A stretch of DNA of 64,000 nucleotides from JAISGQ01 sp045604965 (GCA_045604965.1 JAZUPB010000044.1:10595-74594); one strand, 5' to 3'; shown: positions 42,302 through 52,471, counted from the stretch's first letter. Notes: generated from the letters alone by a model not told the origin. Translations and numbers: made by a program.

Positions 42302-43162
42302 ATGAAGGTGAGGATAATATCGGCAATAGTCGGTATAATTTTGCTTGTGGGCGTTGTAACCGCAAGTATGATGGTAGAAGCAAAGATACTGTGCTTTGCC
42401 TTTGCAGCAATAGCACTTCTTGGTGTTTATGAAGCACTTAATGCTGTAGGCTCACTTAAAAGTCCGGTTATTTCTATACCCTGCTTTATTTATACAGCAG
42501 TAGTTGAGCTTACATTTCTGACCGGCGACAGACTGTCAGTCATTATTCTTGCATCACTTGCATATGTGATGATAATGTTTATGTGTGCTCTCGGGAAATA
42601 CGAAAAAGTTCACGTATCCCAGATAGCGATGTCGGTGATGATGACAGCGGTAATAACTTTCGCAATCTACAGTGCATCGTATATGTACTATGGAGCTGAC
42701 GGCAGTGCGGCCAAGACCTACGGAATAGCTATGATAATATTCTGCCTGCTCTGTTCCTGGCTTACCGATACCGGAGCTTATTTTGCAGGCACTCTTTTCG
42801 GAAAACATAAGCTGTCCCCCCGAATCAGCCCCAAAAAGACAATAGAGGGAGCTATCGGCGGAGTGGTCGTGTGTATTGCACTGACCTGGGCAATAGCATA
42901 TCTTTGCACTTCAATATTCGGAATTATCGACGGATATACAGTAAAGGTTGGAAATCTTATTATATTGACTGCGATTTGCAGCATAATATCTATGATAGGA
43001 GACCTTTCATTCTCAGTTGTAAAGAGAACATACGGAGTAAAAGATTACGGTAACATAATGCCCGGACACGGCGGTGTGCTTGACCGTTTTGACAGCTTTA
43101 TGTTTGTTGCACCCTGCGTATGTGTACTCACAAAATATATGCCTGTACTGGTGGCTGCATAA
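42302..43162 (+). CDS. cdsA: Phosphatidate cytidylyltransferase
   Basis: 286-residue membrane enzyme that makes CDP-diacylglycerol from phosphatidate and CTP. The C-terminal family signature is present: SVVKRTYGVKDYGNIMPGHGGVLDRFDS. About seven to eight hydrophobic segments precede it. The ATG follows the uppS stop directly, with GGAGGG inside uppS, so translation is coupled. Confidence 0.96.
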   Translation: MKVRIISAIVGIILLVGVVTASMMVEAKILCFAFAAIALLGVYEALNAVGSLKSPVISIPCFIYTAVVELTFLTGDRLSVIILASLAYVMIMFMCALGKYEKVHVSQIAMSVMMTAVITFAIYSASYMYYGADGSAAKTYGIAMIIFCLLCSWLTDTGAYFAGTLFGKHKLSPRISPKKTIEGAIGGVVVCIALTWAIAYLCTSIFGIIDGYTVKVGNLIILTAICSIISMIGDLSFSVVKRTYGVKDYGNIMPGHGGVLDRFDSFMFVAPCVCVLTKYMPVLVAA

Positions 43163-43164
43163 TT

Positions 43165-44322
43165 ATGGAAAAAAAGAGAGAAAAGCTGTCACTGCTCGGC
43201 TCTACGGGATCAATAGGCACGCAGGCATTGCGTGTAGCTGAAAAGCTTTCTATTCCCGTTGTTGCGGTAGCAGCACACAGCAATATAAAGTTGCTGGAAG
43301 AGCAGATACGAAAATTCAAGCCTGAGGTTGCGGTTGCAGTCGACGAAAAAGCTGCACAGGCTCTAAAAATCTCAGTTGCGGATACAGACACAAAGGTACT
43401 TACGGGAATGGACGGTCTTATTGAGGCAGCAAGACTGGAAAGTGCCGAAGTAGTGCTGAATTCCGTTGTCGGAATGGTGGGACTTCGCCCAACTCTTGCT
43501 GCTATAGAGAGCGGCAAGAAGCTTGCGCTTGCAAACAAGGAAACACTTGTGGCAGGCGGTGCGCTGGTTATGAATGCTGCGAAGAAAAACGGAGTGGATA
43601 TCCTTCCTGTTGACAGCGAACATTCTGCAATATTCCAGTGCCTTCAGGGCAAACCCTCAAACGGTGGAGCAAAAAAGATACTGCTCACCGCATCAGGCGG
43701 TCCTTTCTTCGGAAAGAAAAGAGAAGAACTAAAAGATATGACCGCGGCACAGGCACTGAAGCATCCAAACTGGAGTATGGGTGCAAAAATAACCATCGAT
43801 TCCGCTACTCTTATGAACAAGGGTCTGGAAGTCATTGAAGCAGCATGGCTGTTTGATGTTCCTCTTGATAAGATAGAGGTAGTTGTTCACAGAGAGAGCA
43901 TAATACATTCTGCGGTGGAATTTGAAGACAACAGTGTAATCGCACAGCTTGGTCTGCCGGATATGACTATTCCCATCCAGTACGCACTGACATATCCCGA
44001 ACGTTATCCGTCTCCGGCAGGAGAGCTTGACCTTTTCAAGCTTGGACAGATGACCTTTTACAAACCCGACACAGATACATTCAGCTGTCTGTCAGCCTGC
44101 AGAAAGGCATTTGCATTGGGAGGCACTGCCTGTGCAGCCGCAAACGGAGCAAACGAGGCTGCAGTTGAGCTGTTCTTAAAGGGCGAGATCGGTTTCCTGC
44201 GAATAGGAGAACTTGTTGAGGAATCTCTTTCGCTTTACAGACCCGGAGAATACACACTTTCTGATATACTTGAAACCGATAAAGCGGCAAAGGAATTTGT
44301 ATATTCAGCTGCAAAGAAATAG
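43165..44322 (+). CDS. dxr: 1-deoxy-D-xylulose 5-phosphate reductoisomerase
   Basis: Second enzyme of the MEP isoprenoid pathway, NADPH dependent and the fosmidomycin target. The cofactor loop GSTGSIG is at about 11-17, ANKETLVAGG follows, and the metal-site stretch PVDSEHSAIFQCL is intact. 385 residues from ATG 43165, which sits 2 bases after the cdsA stop; the longer frame from 43120 would overlap cdsA. The ribosome binding site is weak, which fits coupling to cdsA. Confidence 0.97.
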   Translation: MEKKREKLSLLGSTGSIGTQALRVAEKLSIPVVAVAAHSNIKLLEEQIRKFKPEVAVAVDEKAAQALKISVADTDTKVLTGMDGLIEAARLESAEVVLNSVVGMVGLRPTLAAIESGKKLALANKETLVAGGALVMNAAKKNGVDILPVDSEHSAIFQCLQGKPSNGGAKKILLTASGGPFFGKKREELKDMTAAQALKHPNWSMGAKITIDSATLMNKGLEVIEAAWLFDVPLDKIEVVVHRESIIHSAVEFEDNSVIAQLGLPDMTIPIQYALTYPERYPSPAGELDLFKLGQMTFYKPDTDTFSCLSACRKAFALGGTACAAANGANEAAVELFLKGEIGFLRIGELVEESLSLYRPGEYTLSDILETDKAAKEFVYSAAKK

Positions 44323-44336
44323 GAGATGATTAACTC

Positions 44337-45530
44337 TTGACTACAGCACTTATTATCATAGGATCGGTTATTCTTTTTCTGCTTGTCGTGCTCGTACACG
44401 AATTCGGCCACTTTATCACAGCCAAGATGTTCGGCGTAAAAGTAAACGAATTTGCAATAGGTATGGGTCCGAAGCTTTTTAAAAAGCAAGGCAAGGAAAC
44501 GCTTTATACTTTCAGACTGCTTCCCATAGGCGGATTCTGTGCTATGGAAGGCGAAGATGAGGACAGCGCGGATGACCGTGCATTTTGCAACAAAAAGCCG
44601 TGGCAGAAGTTCATTATTGTTGCGGCAGGCGGAATATTCAATATTATCCTCGGTCTGATATTTATGCTCATAGTTCAGAGCGTAAACATTCCCGGCGACA
44701 GCAATCTTATAGGAACAACCAGAATATGGGGGTTCCCTGAGAATGCATATTCTGCCGCACAGGAAAGCGGACTTCAGGCAGGGGATAAGATCACAGCCGT
44801 AAACGGCTACAGAACCTTCTGCTCAACCGATATTTCATACGGAATGGCCTTTGCCAACAGCAGTAATATGACTTTTACAGTAATCCGCGACGGTAAGAAG
44901 ATCGATGTTGATGTAAAAATGAACACAAACCAGCGCGTCAGCGAAATATTCTCCGATTCTGATTACCGCACAGTGTTTGCCGATAAAATGAATATCAGCG
45001 CATCCGATGTTGAGATAGCAGACGGCAAACTGAGAGCAAATGAGCTACCCATACAGGATTTCATAATAGTCGGCAAAGAAAAGAACGTAGGAAATGTTCT
45101 TTTGTCAACCGGAACAGAAACTGTTGCGATGTGCAGAGTGGTATATGTCAGTCTCTGGAAGCTTGTAACGGGTGATTTCAAAATGACCGATATGTCAGGC
45201 CCCGTGGGAATTGTTGATGCTATCGGTCAGGTTGCCGAAAACTCTATGAGTGAGGAAGCATCGCCCTGGACGAATTTCATTTCAGTGTTTGTAAACATCC
45301 TCAGAGTGATGGCACTTATAACCGTAAACCTGGGTGTATTCAATCTTCTGCCCATACCCGCACTTGACGGTGGCAGACTTCTGTTTATCTTTATAGAGAT
45401 GATAAGACGTAAGCCCATACCTGCAAAGTATGAATCTGTAGTTCATTTTGTCGGACTTATGCTTCTTTTCGCTCTGATGATTTTTGTAACATTCAATGAT
45501 ATAGTAAAGCTTATTGGCTGTTCAGGATAA
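44337..45530 (+). CDS. rseP: Site-2 intramembrane metalloprotease
   Basis: 397-residue RseP/RasP-type protease that cuts membrane-embedded substrates such as anti-sigma factors and signal-peptide remnants. Zinc motif H21-E-F-G-H25 is in the first helix, and the second metal ligand D344 lies in NLLPIPALDGG. A PDZ domain sits between them (from about 120 to 200). The start is TTG 44337 with AGGAGATG upstream. In many bacteria it sits, as here, between dxr and downstream MEP or replication genes. Confidence 0.95.
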   Translation: MTTALIIIGSVILFLLVVLVHEFGHFITAKMFGVKVNEFAIGMGPKLFKKQGKETLYTFRLLPIGGFCAMEGEDEDSADDRAFCNKKPWQKFIIVAAGGIFNIILGLIFMLIVQSVNIPGDSNLIGTTRIWGFPENAYSAAQESGLQAGDKITAVNGYRTFCSTDISYGMAFANSSNMTFTVIRDGKKIDVDVKMNTNQRVSEIFSDSDYRTVFADKMNISASDVEIADGKLRANELPIQDFIIVGKEKNVGNVLLSTGTETVAMCRVVYVSLWKLVTGDFKMTDMSGPVGIVDAIGQVAENSMSEEASPWTNFISVFVNILRVMALITVNLGVFNLLPIPALDGGRLLFIFIEMIRRKPIPAKYESVVHFVGLMLLFALMIFVTFNDIVKLIGCSG

Positions 45531-45542
45531 GGATTGATTATA

Positions 45543-46592
45543 ATGACAAGAAAGATCACTGACAGAATAAGTATAGGAAACAGGCAAATCGGCGGCGGTT
45601 TGCCTGTACTTATTCAGTCTATGTTAAACAAGCCGTCATACGACATAGAGGGAAGTGTACAGCAGGCACTTGCCCTTGAGAAAGCAGGCTGTGAGATAGT
45701 GCGCGCCGCAGTGCCTGACAAAGAAGCGGTAAAGCTTATCAGTGCACTGAAAGAAGCGCTTACTATCCCTGTTGTTGCCGATATACATTTCGATTACCGT
45801 CTTGCACTTGCCTGTGTTGATGCAGGTGTTGATAAGGTGCGCATAAACCCCGGCAACATCGGCGGTGAAGACAGGGTAAAACAGGTAGTAGAAAAGTGCA
45901 CCGCTCATAATGTTCCTATCAGAATAGGAGTCAATAGCGGATCTGTTGAAAAGGGCATACTTGCAAAGTACGGTTCACCTACAGCAGAGGCACTTTGCGA
46001 AAGTGCATTGTACCACGTAAAGCTTCTTGAAAAGTTTGATTTCCATAATATAGTTGTATCGCTTAAATCCTCTGATGTGCAGACTACAATCGAAGCATAC
46101 CGACTTATGTCCGAAAAATGCAATTATCCCCTGCATCTGGGCGTAACTGAGGCAGGTACCACACGAATGGGAATAATCAAGTCATCAGTCGGTATAGGTG
46201 CGCTTCTTTCAGAGGGGATAGGAGATACCATCAGAGTATCCCTTACCGCAGACCCTGTAGAAGAGATATACGCCGCAAAGGATATACTTTCTGCATTGGG
46301 CCTTCGCAAAGAAGGTGTGCAGTTCGTGTCCTGTCCCACCTGCGGCAGAACAAGAATCGATCTTGTTGGTTTGGCAAACAAGGTTGAGGAAGCGCTTCGC
46401 GGAGTGGAGAAGAATATCAAAGTAGCAGTTATGGGATGCGTTGTAAACGGCCCGGGAGAAGCTAAGGAAGCCGATATAGGGCTTGCAGGCGGTGACGGCT
46501 GTGCAGTGATATTCAAAAAGGGCGAAGTAATAAGGAAAGTGAGTGAAGAGCAGGCGTTGCAGGCTCTTCTTGAGGAAATTGAAAAACTATAG
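45543..46592 (+). CDS. ispG: 4-hydroxy-3-methylbut-2-enyl-diphosphate synthase
   Basis: Iron-sulfur enzyme of the MEP pathway that converts MEcPP to HMBPP. The [4Fe-4S] ligands are all present: C264 and C267 in CPTCGRT, C299 in MGCVVNGPGE, and E306. The N-terminal TIM barrel covers about residues 1-245. ATG 45543 is preferred over the in-frame TTG 45534. 349 residues. It follows rseP closely and precedes polC by 11 bases. Confidence 0.97.
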   Translation: MTRKITDRISIGNRQIGGGLPVLIQSMLNKPSYDIEGSVQQALALEKAGCEIVRAAVPDKEAVKLISALKEALTIPVVADIHFDYRLALACVDAGVDKVRINPGNIGGEDRVKQVVEKCTAHNVPIRIGVNSGSVEKGILAKYGSPTAEALCESALYHVKLLEKFDFHNIVVSLKSSDVQTTIEAYRLMSEKCNYPLHLGVTEAGTTRMGIIKSSVGIGALLSEGIGDTIRVSLTADPVEEIYAAKDILSALGLRKEGVQFVSCPTCGRTRIDLVGLANKVEEALRGVEKNIKVAVMGCVVNGPGEAKEADIGLAGGDGCAVIFKKGEVIRKVSEEQALQALLEEIEKL

Positions 46593-46603
46593 GAAAGGGA
46601 ATT

Positions 46604-49600
46604 ATGAAACAGAGTATAGGTCAGCTGTTCACGGAGTGTGCGGAGAACGAGCTTGTTGCGGCAATAGCCCATCTGAATATAGATGAGATTCTGCCGCGTA
46701 ATAATTTCAGATCGCTGACGGTAGCCGTCAGTTCAGATAAATTTATAGATTTTGCAGCTTTTCACAGGGCAGAAGCGGTTATAAAGGATTGCTATGCCCT
46801 TGATGAGGTTAACATAAAACCAAAATTTGCTCCGGAGGCATTTTCCGAGGAGGTTCTCGACAGCCTTATCGGAGAGCTGAAAAAAACTGTATCCACAGTC
46901 AATGGCTCATTTTATAAGTGTTCTTGGAGCTACGATAAGCACAGCAGAGTCGTGTCTGCTGTGCTGAAAACAGACAGCCTGATGCTCCTTCAGGCGAAGA
47001 AGTTCAATGAAAAATTCGAAAATGCGGTAAGTGAATATTTCGGGCTTCCTGTTGTGCTCAGCCTTGCATACGACAAGAGCGCACAGATACCCAAAATCGA
47101 GCCGCAGGAGACAGTTGTTCCTCCCTGGGAGAGCGAGCCTGCCGCATCAAAACCTGCAGCACCTGCCGCGCGCCCTGCAGAACGTCCGATGCCTCAGCGA
47201 AAGACAAGATATGCTCCGCTGCCTGCAGAGAATCTGCTCACCGGATTGCCTGACAAGATCAGCAGTCCGGTGCTTATCTACGGCAAGGTAGAAAATTTGC
47301 CTGCAATAGAGCTTGTAAAGCTTGATCCTATGCAGCACAGGGCAACCGTATGGGGCAGAGTGTTCGGCTATGAATCCAAGCTGACAAAATCGGGCAAAAG
47401 CTACATAGTAAAATTCAATATAACAGACCTTACCTCATCCAATACAGTAAAGCTTTTTATGAAAGAAAAGGATATGGAAAAGGCGGAAGGTCTCGGGAAC
47501 GGCAGTGTAGTTATTGTTCAGGGCGAGTATGCTTACGACAGTTATGACAAAAGCTACTGCCTTATGGCGAGCTGCATAGCAATGGCAAAAGAACGCCTTC
47601 GTATGGACAACAGCGAAGAAAAGCGCGTAGAGCTGCATATGCATACCAATATGTCTGCGCTTGATGCAGTAACCCCTGCGTCAAAGCTTATCGAACGTGC
47701 GGCAAAATGGGGACATAAAGCTATAGCAATAACCGATCACGGTGTTGCACAGGCTTTCCCCGAAGCAATGAACACCGCAAACAAGCTAAAAAAAGCAGAA
47801 ACACCGATAAAAATAATCTACGGAGTAGAGGACTATTTTGTAGATGACAGTCTCAGAGTTATTGCAGGAAGCGCAAATGAACCCATAGAGGGAGACATTA
47901 TTGCTTTCGACCTTGAAACAACAGGACTCAATGCGAAGACCTGCCGTATAACCGAGATCGGTGCGGTAAGACTTCGCGGACTGGAAATTGTCGATAAATT
48001 CGGAACTTTTGTAAACCCCGAACAGCATATTCCGTCAAAAATAACCGACATAACAGGAATAACTGACGAAATGGTGGCAAATGCCCCCAAAGAAGCGGAG
48101 GCAGTAAAAAACTTTCTTGAATTCTGCGGAGATACAAGGATACTCTCCGCACACAATGCGGCTTTTGATATGAGCTTTTTATCAGCTGCCTGTGACAGAT
48201 GCGGCTATGAGTGCGGCTTTACAAGCCTTGATACTCTTGCGCTTAGCCGTGCGATGTTCCCGGATATCAAGAACCATAAGCTGGATACGGTAACATCGCA
48301 TCTGAAGCTTCCGGCATTTAATCACCATCGTGCAGTTGATGATGCTGTTGCGCTTGCATATATACTTATTGAAGAGCTTCGCAGAATGCGCGATGATTAC
48401 AAAGTAACAGAGACAGCACAGCTCAATACAGCGATAACCGACAGACCGATAAAAACATTCGAATCCCACCATCAGATCATATTGGTCAAAAATAAGGTTG
48501 GACTAAAAAATCTGTATAAGCTTATATCCCAGGCAAATCTCCACGATTTCTACAAGCGCCCGAGAACAAGGCGCAGTATGATAGAAAAGCACCGCGAGGG
48601 ACTTATTATAGGTTCTGCCTGCGAGGCAGGCGAGCTTTATAAGGCTGTAGCGATGGGTGCAAGTCACGAGCGGCTTGTCGAGATAGCATCATTCTATGAT
48701 TATCTTGAGATACAGCCTACAGGCAACAATATGTTTATGGTGCGCAACGGTGAAGTCCCTGATGTGGAGACACTTCAGGAATACAACAGGACGATATGCA
48801 GACTTGGCGACGAGCTGGGCAAACCTGTTGTGGCAACCTGCGACGTTCATTTCCTTGAGCCTGAGGATGAAGTGTACCGAAGAGTTCTTATGTCGAGCTT
48901 TGAAGACGGAGATCAGCAGGCACCGCTGTATCTGCGCACAACTGAGGAAATGCTCGCAGAGTTTGAATATCTCGGTAAAGACAAAGCCTATGAGGTTGTA
49001 GTAACTAACACAAATATAATTGCAGATATGGTAGAGGAGATAAGCCCTATACCGCCTGGAGTATATCCGCCGCGAATCGAGGGCTCCGATGAAAATCTCA
49101 GAACCATCAGCCGAAACAGAGCAAAGGAGATATACGGCGATCCTCTGCCTGAATATGTTCACGAACGTCTTGAGCGTGAGCTGAACTCCATAATCAACAA
49201 CGGATTCTCTGTTATGTATATGACAGCACAGATGCTTGTTGCGGATTCGGAAGCTCACGGATATCTCGTAGGTTCACGAGGTTCGGTAGGTTCATCATTT
49301 GTAGCAACAATGGCGGGCATATCCGAAGTAAATCCCCTGGCACCTCACTATGTCTGTCCTAAATGTCAGTGGAGCCAGTTCTTTATAGAAGACCCCAATG
49401 TCGGTTCGGGCTTTGACCTTCCTGCGAAAAACTGCCCGCTGTGCGGTGCGGAATGCAGGCGTGACGGGCACGAGATACCCTTTGAGACCTTCCTCGGCTT
49501 CAATGGCGACAAGCAGCCTGATATCGACCTGAATTTCTCTGGTGAATATCAGTCACGAGCTCATAAATACACCGAAGAGATATTTGGTGCAGAAAATGTT

Positions 49601-50947
49601 TTCAAGGCAGGTACAATAGGAACAGTTGCGGAAAAAACCGCATACGGATACGTTTTGAAATATGCCGAGGAGAGAGGACTTACCCTGCCTGCGGCAGAGA
49701 TAGAGCGTCTCAAAAACGGGTGTACGGGCATAAAGAGAACCACCAGCCAGCATCCGGGCGGTATGGTCGTTGTCCCCAGAGAATATGAGGTCTACGATTT
49801 CTGTCCTATTGCTCACCCTGCAGATAAAGTGGATGTTGATATAGTAACCACTCACTTTGATTTCCATTCCATACACGATACCATCCTCAAGCTTGATATA
49901 CTCGGGCACGATAATCCTACAATTTATCACTATCTTGAGGAGTATACCGGTATTCCCGTAATGGAAGTAACAATGAGCGACCCTGCGGTAATGAGTCTTT
50001 TCACATCAACAGAGGCACTTGGACTAACACCTGAGGACATCGATTCGGAGACAGGAACCTTCTCGCTGCCTGAGGTAGGAACATCATTTGTCCGTCAGAT
50101 GCTTGTGGATACCCAACCCAAAACCTTCGCTGACCTTTTGCAGGTATCGGGACTGTCACACGGAACCGACGTTTACCTCGGCAACGCAAAAGATCTTATC
50201 GAAGCAGGCACCTGCACCATTTCCGAGGTTATCGGAACACGAGACAACATTATGGTCTATCTCATCCAAAAGGGAGTGGAAAAAGGTCTTGCGTTCAAGA
50301 TAATGGAAATCGTCCGTAAGGGTAACGCAAAGAAACTTCTGACGGATGAAATGGTAGAGACTATGAGAAAGAACAATGTTCCCGAATGGTACATTGATTC
50401 CTGCTTCAAGATAAAGTATATGTTCCCCAAAGCTCACGCAGCGGCATATATGATAGCGACTCTGCGTCTCGGATGGTATAAGGTACATATGCCGGCAGCT
50501 TATTATGCTGCGTATTTCACTGCACGTCCCGACGATTTTGATGCTGAATCGACAGTGTGCGGAAGATCGGCAGTACGTGCAAAAATGAAGGAAATAACCG
50601 CAAAAGGCAAAGCGGCAAGCGATAAGGAAAATAAAACCTTTGCAGTACTTCAGATAATCAACGAGGCGCTTGCAAGAGGAATAAAGTTCCTTAATATCGA
50701 CCTTGAAAAAAGCTCTTCATATAAGTTTCTCGTTGAGGAAGACGGCATACGTCTGCCGTTCTCTGTCCTTGATGGTGTGGGACTGAATGCTGCAAAGCAG
50801 CTTGAGGAAGCGAGAAATGAAGGAATGTTTTCAACCAGAGAGGATATGCAGAAGCGTTCCGGTGTAACAAAGGCTGTTATTGCAGCACTTGATGCAGCAG
50901 GTGCGCTGGCAGGTTTACCTGAATCTGACCAGATATCCTTTATCTGA
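46604..50947 (+). CDS. polC: DNA polymerase III PolC-type alpha subunit
   Basis: Replicative polymerase of Gram-positive bacteria, 1447 residues. Order of domains: N-terminal region, OB fold (about 235-330), PHP domain beginning HMHTNMSALD near 345, inserted 3'-5' exonuclease with FDLETTGL near 435 to about 600, rest of PHP, zinc-binding module (CPKC near 917 and CPLC about 30 residues later), and palm with catalytic D973-I-D975 in PDIDLNFSGEYQ. The intact exonuclease predicts proofreading. The linker near 165-205 is Ala/Pro rich. A terminator follows. Confidence 0.98.
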   Translation: MKQSIGQLFTECAENELVAAIAHLNIDEILPRNNFRSLTVAVSSDKFIDFAAFHRAEAVIKDCYALDEVNIKPKFAPEAFSEEVLDSLIGELKKTVSTVNGSFYKCSWSYDKHSRVVSAVLKTDSLMLLQAKKFNEKFENAVSEYFGLPVVLSLAYDKSAQIPKIEPQETVVPPWESEPAASKPAAPAARPAERPMPQRKTRYAPLPAENLLTGLPDKISSPVLIYGKVENLPAIELVKLDPMQHRATVWGRVFGYESKLTKSGKSYIVKFNITDLTSSNTVKLFMKEKDMEKAEGLGNGSVVIVQGEYAYDSYDKSYCLMASCIAMAKERLRMDNSEEKRVELHMHTNMSALDAVTPASKLIERAAKWGHKAIAITDHGVAQAFPEAMNTANKLKKAETPIKIIYGVEDYFVDDSLRVIAGSANEPIEGDIIAFDLETTGLNAKTCRITEIGAVRLRGLEIVDKFGTFVNPEQHIPSKITDITGITDEMVANAPKEAEAVKNFLEFCGDTRILSAHNAAFDMSFLSAACDRCGYECGFTSLDTLALSRAMFPDIKNHKLDTVTSHLKLPAFNHHRAVDDAVALAYILIEELRRMRDDYKVTETAQLNTAITDRPIKTFESHHQIILVKNKVGLKNLYKLISQANLHDFYKRPRTRRSMIEKHREGLIIGSACEAGELYKAVAMGASHERLVEIASFYDYLEIQPTGNNMFMVRNGEVPDVETLQEYNRTICRLGDELGKPVVATCDVHFLEPEDEVYRRVLMSSFEDGDQQAPLYLRTTEEMLAEFEYLGKDKAYEVVVTNTNIIADMVEEISPIPPGVYPPRIEGSDENLRTISRNRAKEIYGDPLPEYVHERLERELNSIINNGFSVMYMTAQMLVADSEAHGYLVGSRGSVGSSFVATMAGISEVNPLAPHYVCPKCQWSQFFIEDPNVGSGFDLPAKNCPLCGAECRRDGHEIPFETFLGFNGDKQPDIDLNFSGEYQSRAHKYTEEIFGAENVFKAGTIGTVAEKTAYGYVLKYAEERGLTLPAAEIERLKNGCTGIKRTTSQHPGGMVVVPREYEVYDFCPIAHPADKVDVDIVTTHFDFHSIHDTILKLDILGHDNPTIYHYLEEYTGIPVMEVTMSDPAVMSLFTSTEALGLTPEDIDSETGTFSLPEVGTSFVRQMLVDTQPKTFADLLQVSGLSHGTDVYLGNAKDLIEAGTCTISEVIGTRDNIMVYLIQKGVEKGLAFKIMEIVRKGNAKKLLTDEMVETMRKNNVPEWYIDSCFKIKYMFPKAHAAAYMIATLRLGWYKVHMPAAYYAAYFTARPDDFDAESTVCGRSAVRAKMKEITAKGKAASDKENKTFAVLQIINEALARGIKFLNIDLEKSSSYKFLVEEDGIRLPFSVLDGVGLNAAKQLEEARNEGMFSTREDMQKRSGVTKAVIAALDAAGALAGLPESDQISFI

Positions 50948-50968
50948 TAATCAAACAATAATGAATGA

Positions 50969-51003
50969 GAACACTCACGGTTTACCGTGAGTGTTCTTTT
51001 TTA
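50969..51003 (+). terminator. Terminator after polC
   Basis: AGAACACTCACGGT pairs with ACCGTGAGTGTTCT, followed by a T run. Confidence 0.92.
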
Positions 51004-51004
51004 T

Positions 51005-51035
51005 GTCATATTGCAATGAACTCGTCCATATAAAT
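51005..51035 (+). promoter_or_regulatory. Candidate sigma-E promoter of the spoIIIA operon
   Basis: GTCATATT at 51005-51012 and CATATAAAT at 51027-51035 are 14 bases apart, close to the sigma-E consensus (ATATT, 13-15, CATACAnT). The spoIIIA operon is under sigma-E in Bacillus. No sigma-A promoter is visible between the polC terminator and spoIIIAA. Confidence 0.65.
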
Positions 51036-51057
51036 TAGCCAAGGAGGGGGATAGACG

Positions 51058-52059
51058 ATGAATGAAACAGTTCCCTTTGACCAGGCTTCACAGTCTCTGG
51101 GGAAAAGGCTTAGCATAATGCTTGGAGAACTTGATATACAAACAAAATCCCAAACACAGGAAATACGCCTGCGTTCGGAAAGCAAAATAGTATTGCGCAT
51201 AAACAATGAACTTAAAACCCTCGAACATTTTCCGATAATAACATCAGAGCAGATAAGAGAAGCTTTTGAATGTATATGCGGATACTCCGTATACGCCCAT
51301 CAGCAGGAAATTGCGGAGGGGTATGTGACAGTTCAGGGCGGACACAGAGCAGGAATATGCGGAACTGCGGTGATAAAAAACGGTCAGGCAGCAATGCTGC
51401 GGAATATTTCGTCTATAAATCTTCGCATAGCGAGATCTTTTACAGGCTGCAGCGCACAGCTGTTTTCGCAAATCGATTTTTCAACTCCCTGCGGAATACT
51501 CGTTGCAGGTTCTCCTATGAGCGGAAAAACCACTCTTTTGCGTGATGTTGCGGCTTCGCTTTCAAGTGGAAGAACAGGCAGGCGCTATGCGGTGTCAATA
51601 CTTGACGAGCGCGGAGAACTTGCCGCCTGCTGTGCAGGAGCGCCACAGTATGAGGCGGTACGCTGCTGTGATGTGCTGAGTGGCTATCCAAAAGGTGAAG
51701 CGATATCATCGGCAATTCGCAGTATGTCGCCTGAAATCATCATATGCGATGAAATAGGGACTGTAAGAGAAGCAGAAGAAATAAGAGAAGGAATAAATGC
51801 AGGAGTCAGTGTAATAGCCAGTGTTCACGCAGGCAGTGAAAAGGAATTGATATTAAGACCTGTAATAAGAACGCTGATCGAAACATGCGCATTTAAATAT
51901 ATCGTGCTTTTGTCTGAAGCACCGATGTCTGTGAAGAAGGTAATAAAAGCGGAGGATCTAAAAAATGAAAATACTTATATGTTTGCTGGTGATGCTTCTT
52001 TCAGCGATAGTGGGAAACGGATTTCGAACGGATATAAAGCGCAGATTCGAGTCGCTTGA
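51058..52059 (+). CDS. spoIIIAA: Stage III sporulation protein AA (ATPase)
   Basis: Secretion-type ATPase of the mother cell-forespore channel complex. Walker A is G151-SPMSGKT158; the Walker B region IIICDEIG and ILDERGELA are present. 333 residues, slightly longer than the usual 305-310. GGAGGGGG lies before ATG 51058. Its last 32 codons overlap the start of spoIIIAB in another frame. Confidence 0.96.
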   Translation: MNETVPFDQASQSLGKRLSIMLGELDIQTKSQTQEIRLRSESKIVLRINNELKTLEHFPIITSEQIREAFECICGYSVYAHQQEIAEGYVTVQGGHRAGICGTAVIKNGQAAMLRNISSINLRIARSFTGCSAQLFSQIDFSTPCGILVAGSPMSGKTTLLRDVAASLSSGRTGRRYAVSILDERGELAACCAGAPQYEAVRCCDVLSGYPKGEAISSAIRSMSPEIIICDEIGTVREAEEIREGINAGVSVIASVHAGSEKELILRPVIRTLIETCAFKYIVLLSEAPMSVKKVIKAEDLKNENTYMFAGDASFSDSGKRISNGYKAQIRVA

Positions 52060-52459
52060 TGCCTTGCGGCAGATATGTATAAAGCTTCACAATGAAATAT
52101 CTTTCAGAGCGCCTCCCCTGAGCGAATTGTTGATAAAACATACGGATAAAGGGTGCTGTGCGCCGCTGTTTCGGGCGGTAAGAGACGAAATGGACAGCGG
52201 ATTCAGATGTGCCTGGAGAACGGGTGCAGAAAAATGGTCAAGATCGGTGGGACTTACACAGGACGAGCTTGAAACGGTTCTGCTTCTTGACTCAGTGGGA
52301 AGCACAGATATTGAGGGAGAAAAACGGCTTCTTATTACAGCATCGGAAAGATTGTCGGAACAGGCAAAAAATATAAAAAGTGAACTTAAAACAAAAGGAA
52401 AAATGCTTTTTTCCTGTTCTGTGCTGGCAGGTCTCGGCGTAGTAATACTTATAATATAA
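51965..52459 (+). CDS. spoIIIAB: Stage III sporulation protein AB
   Basis: 164 residues, with an N-terminal membrane helix (about 2-18) and a mostly helical soluble part resembling GspF-type secretion proteins, ending in another hydrophobic segment. GGAGG at 51951-51957 precedes ATG 51965, inside spoIIIAA, supporting the start despite the 95-base overlap. The family start (hydrophobic helix followed by R-x-x-x-L-x-x-L-R-Q) is intact. Confidence 0.93.
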   Translation: MKILICLLVMLLSAIVGNGFRTDIKRRFESLDALRQICIKLHNEISFRAPPLSELLIKHTDKGCCAPLFRAVRDEMDSGFRCAWRTGAEKWSRSVGLTQDELETVLLLDSVGSTDIEGEKRLLITASERLSEQAKNIKSELKTKGKMLFSCSVLAGLGVVILII

Positions 52460-52471
52460 AGGACTGTTTTT

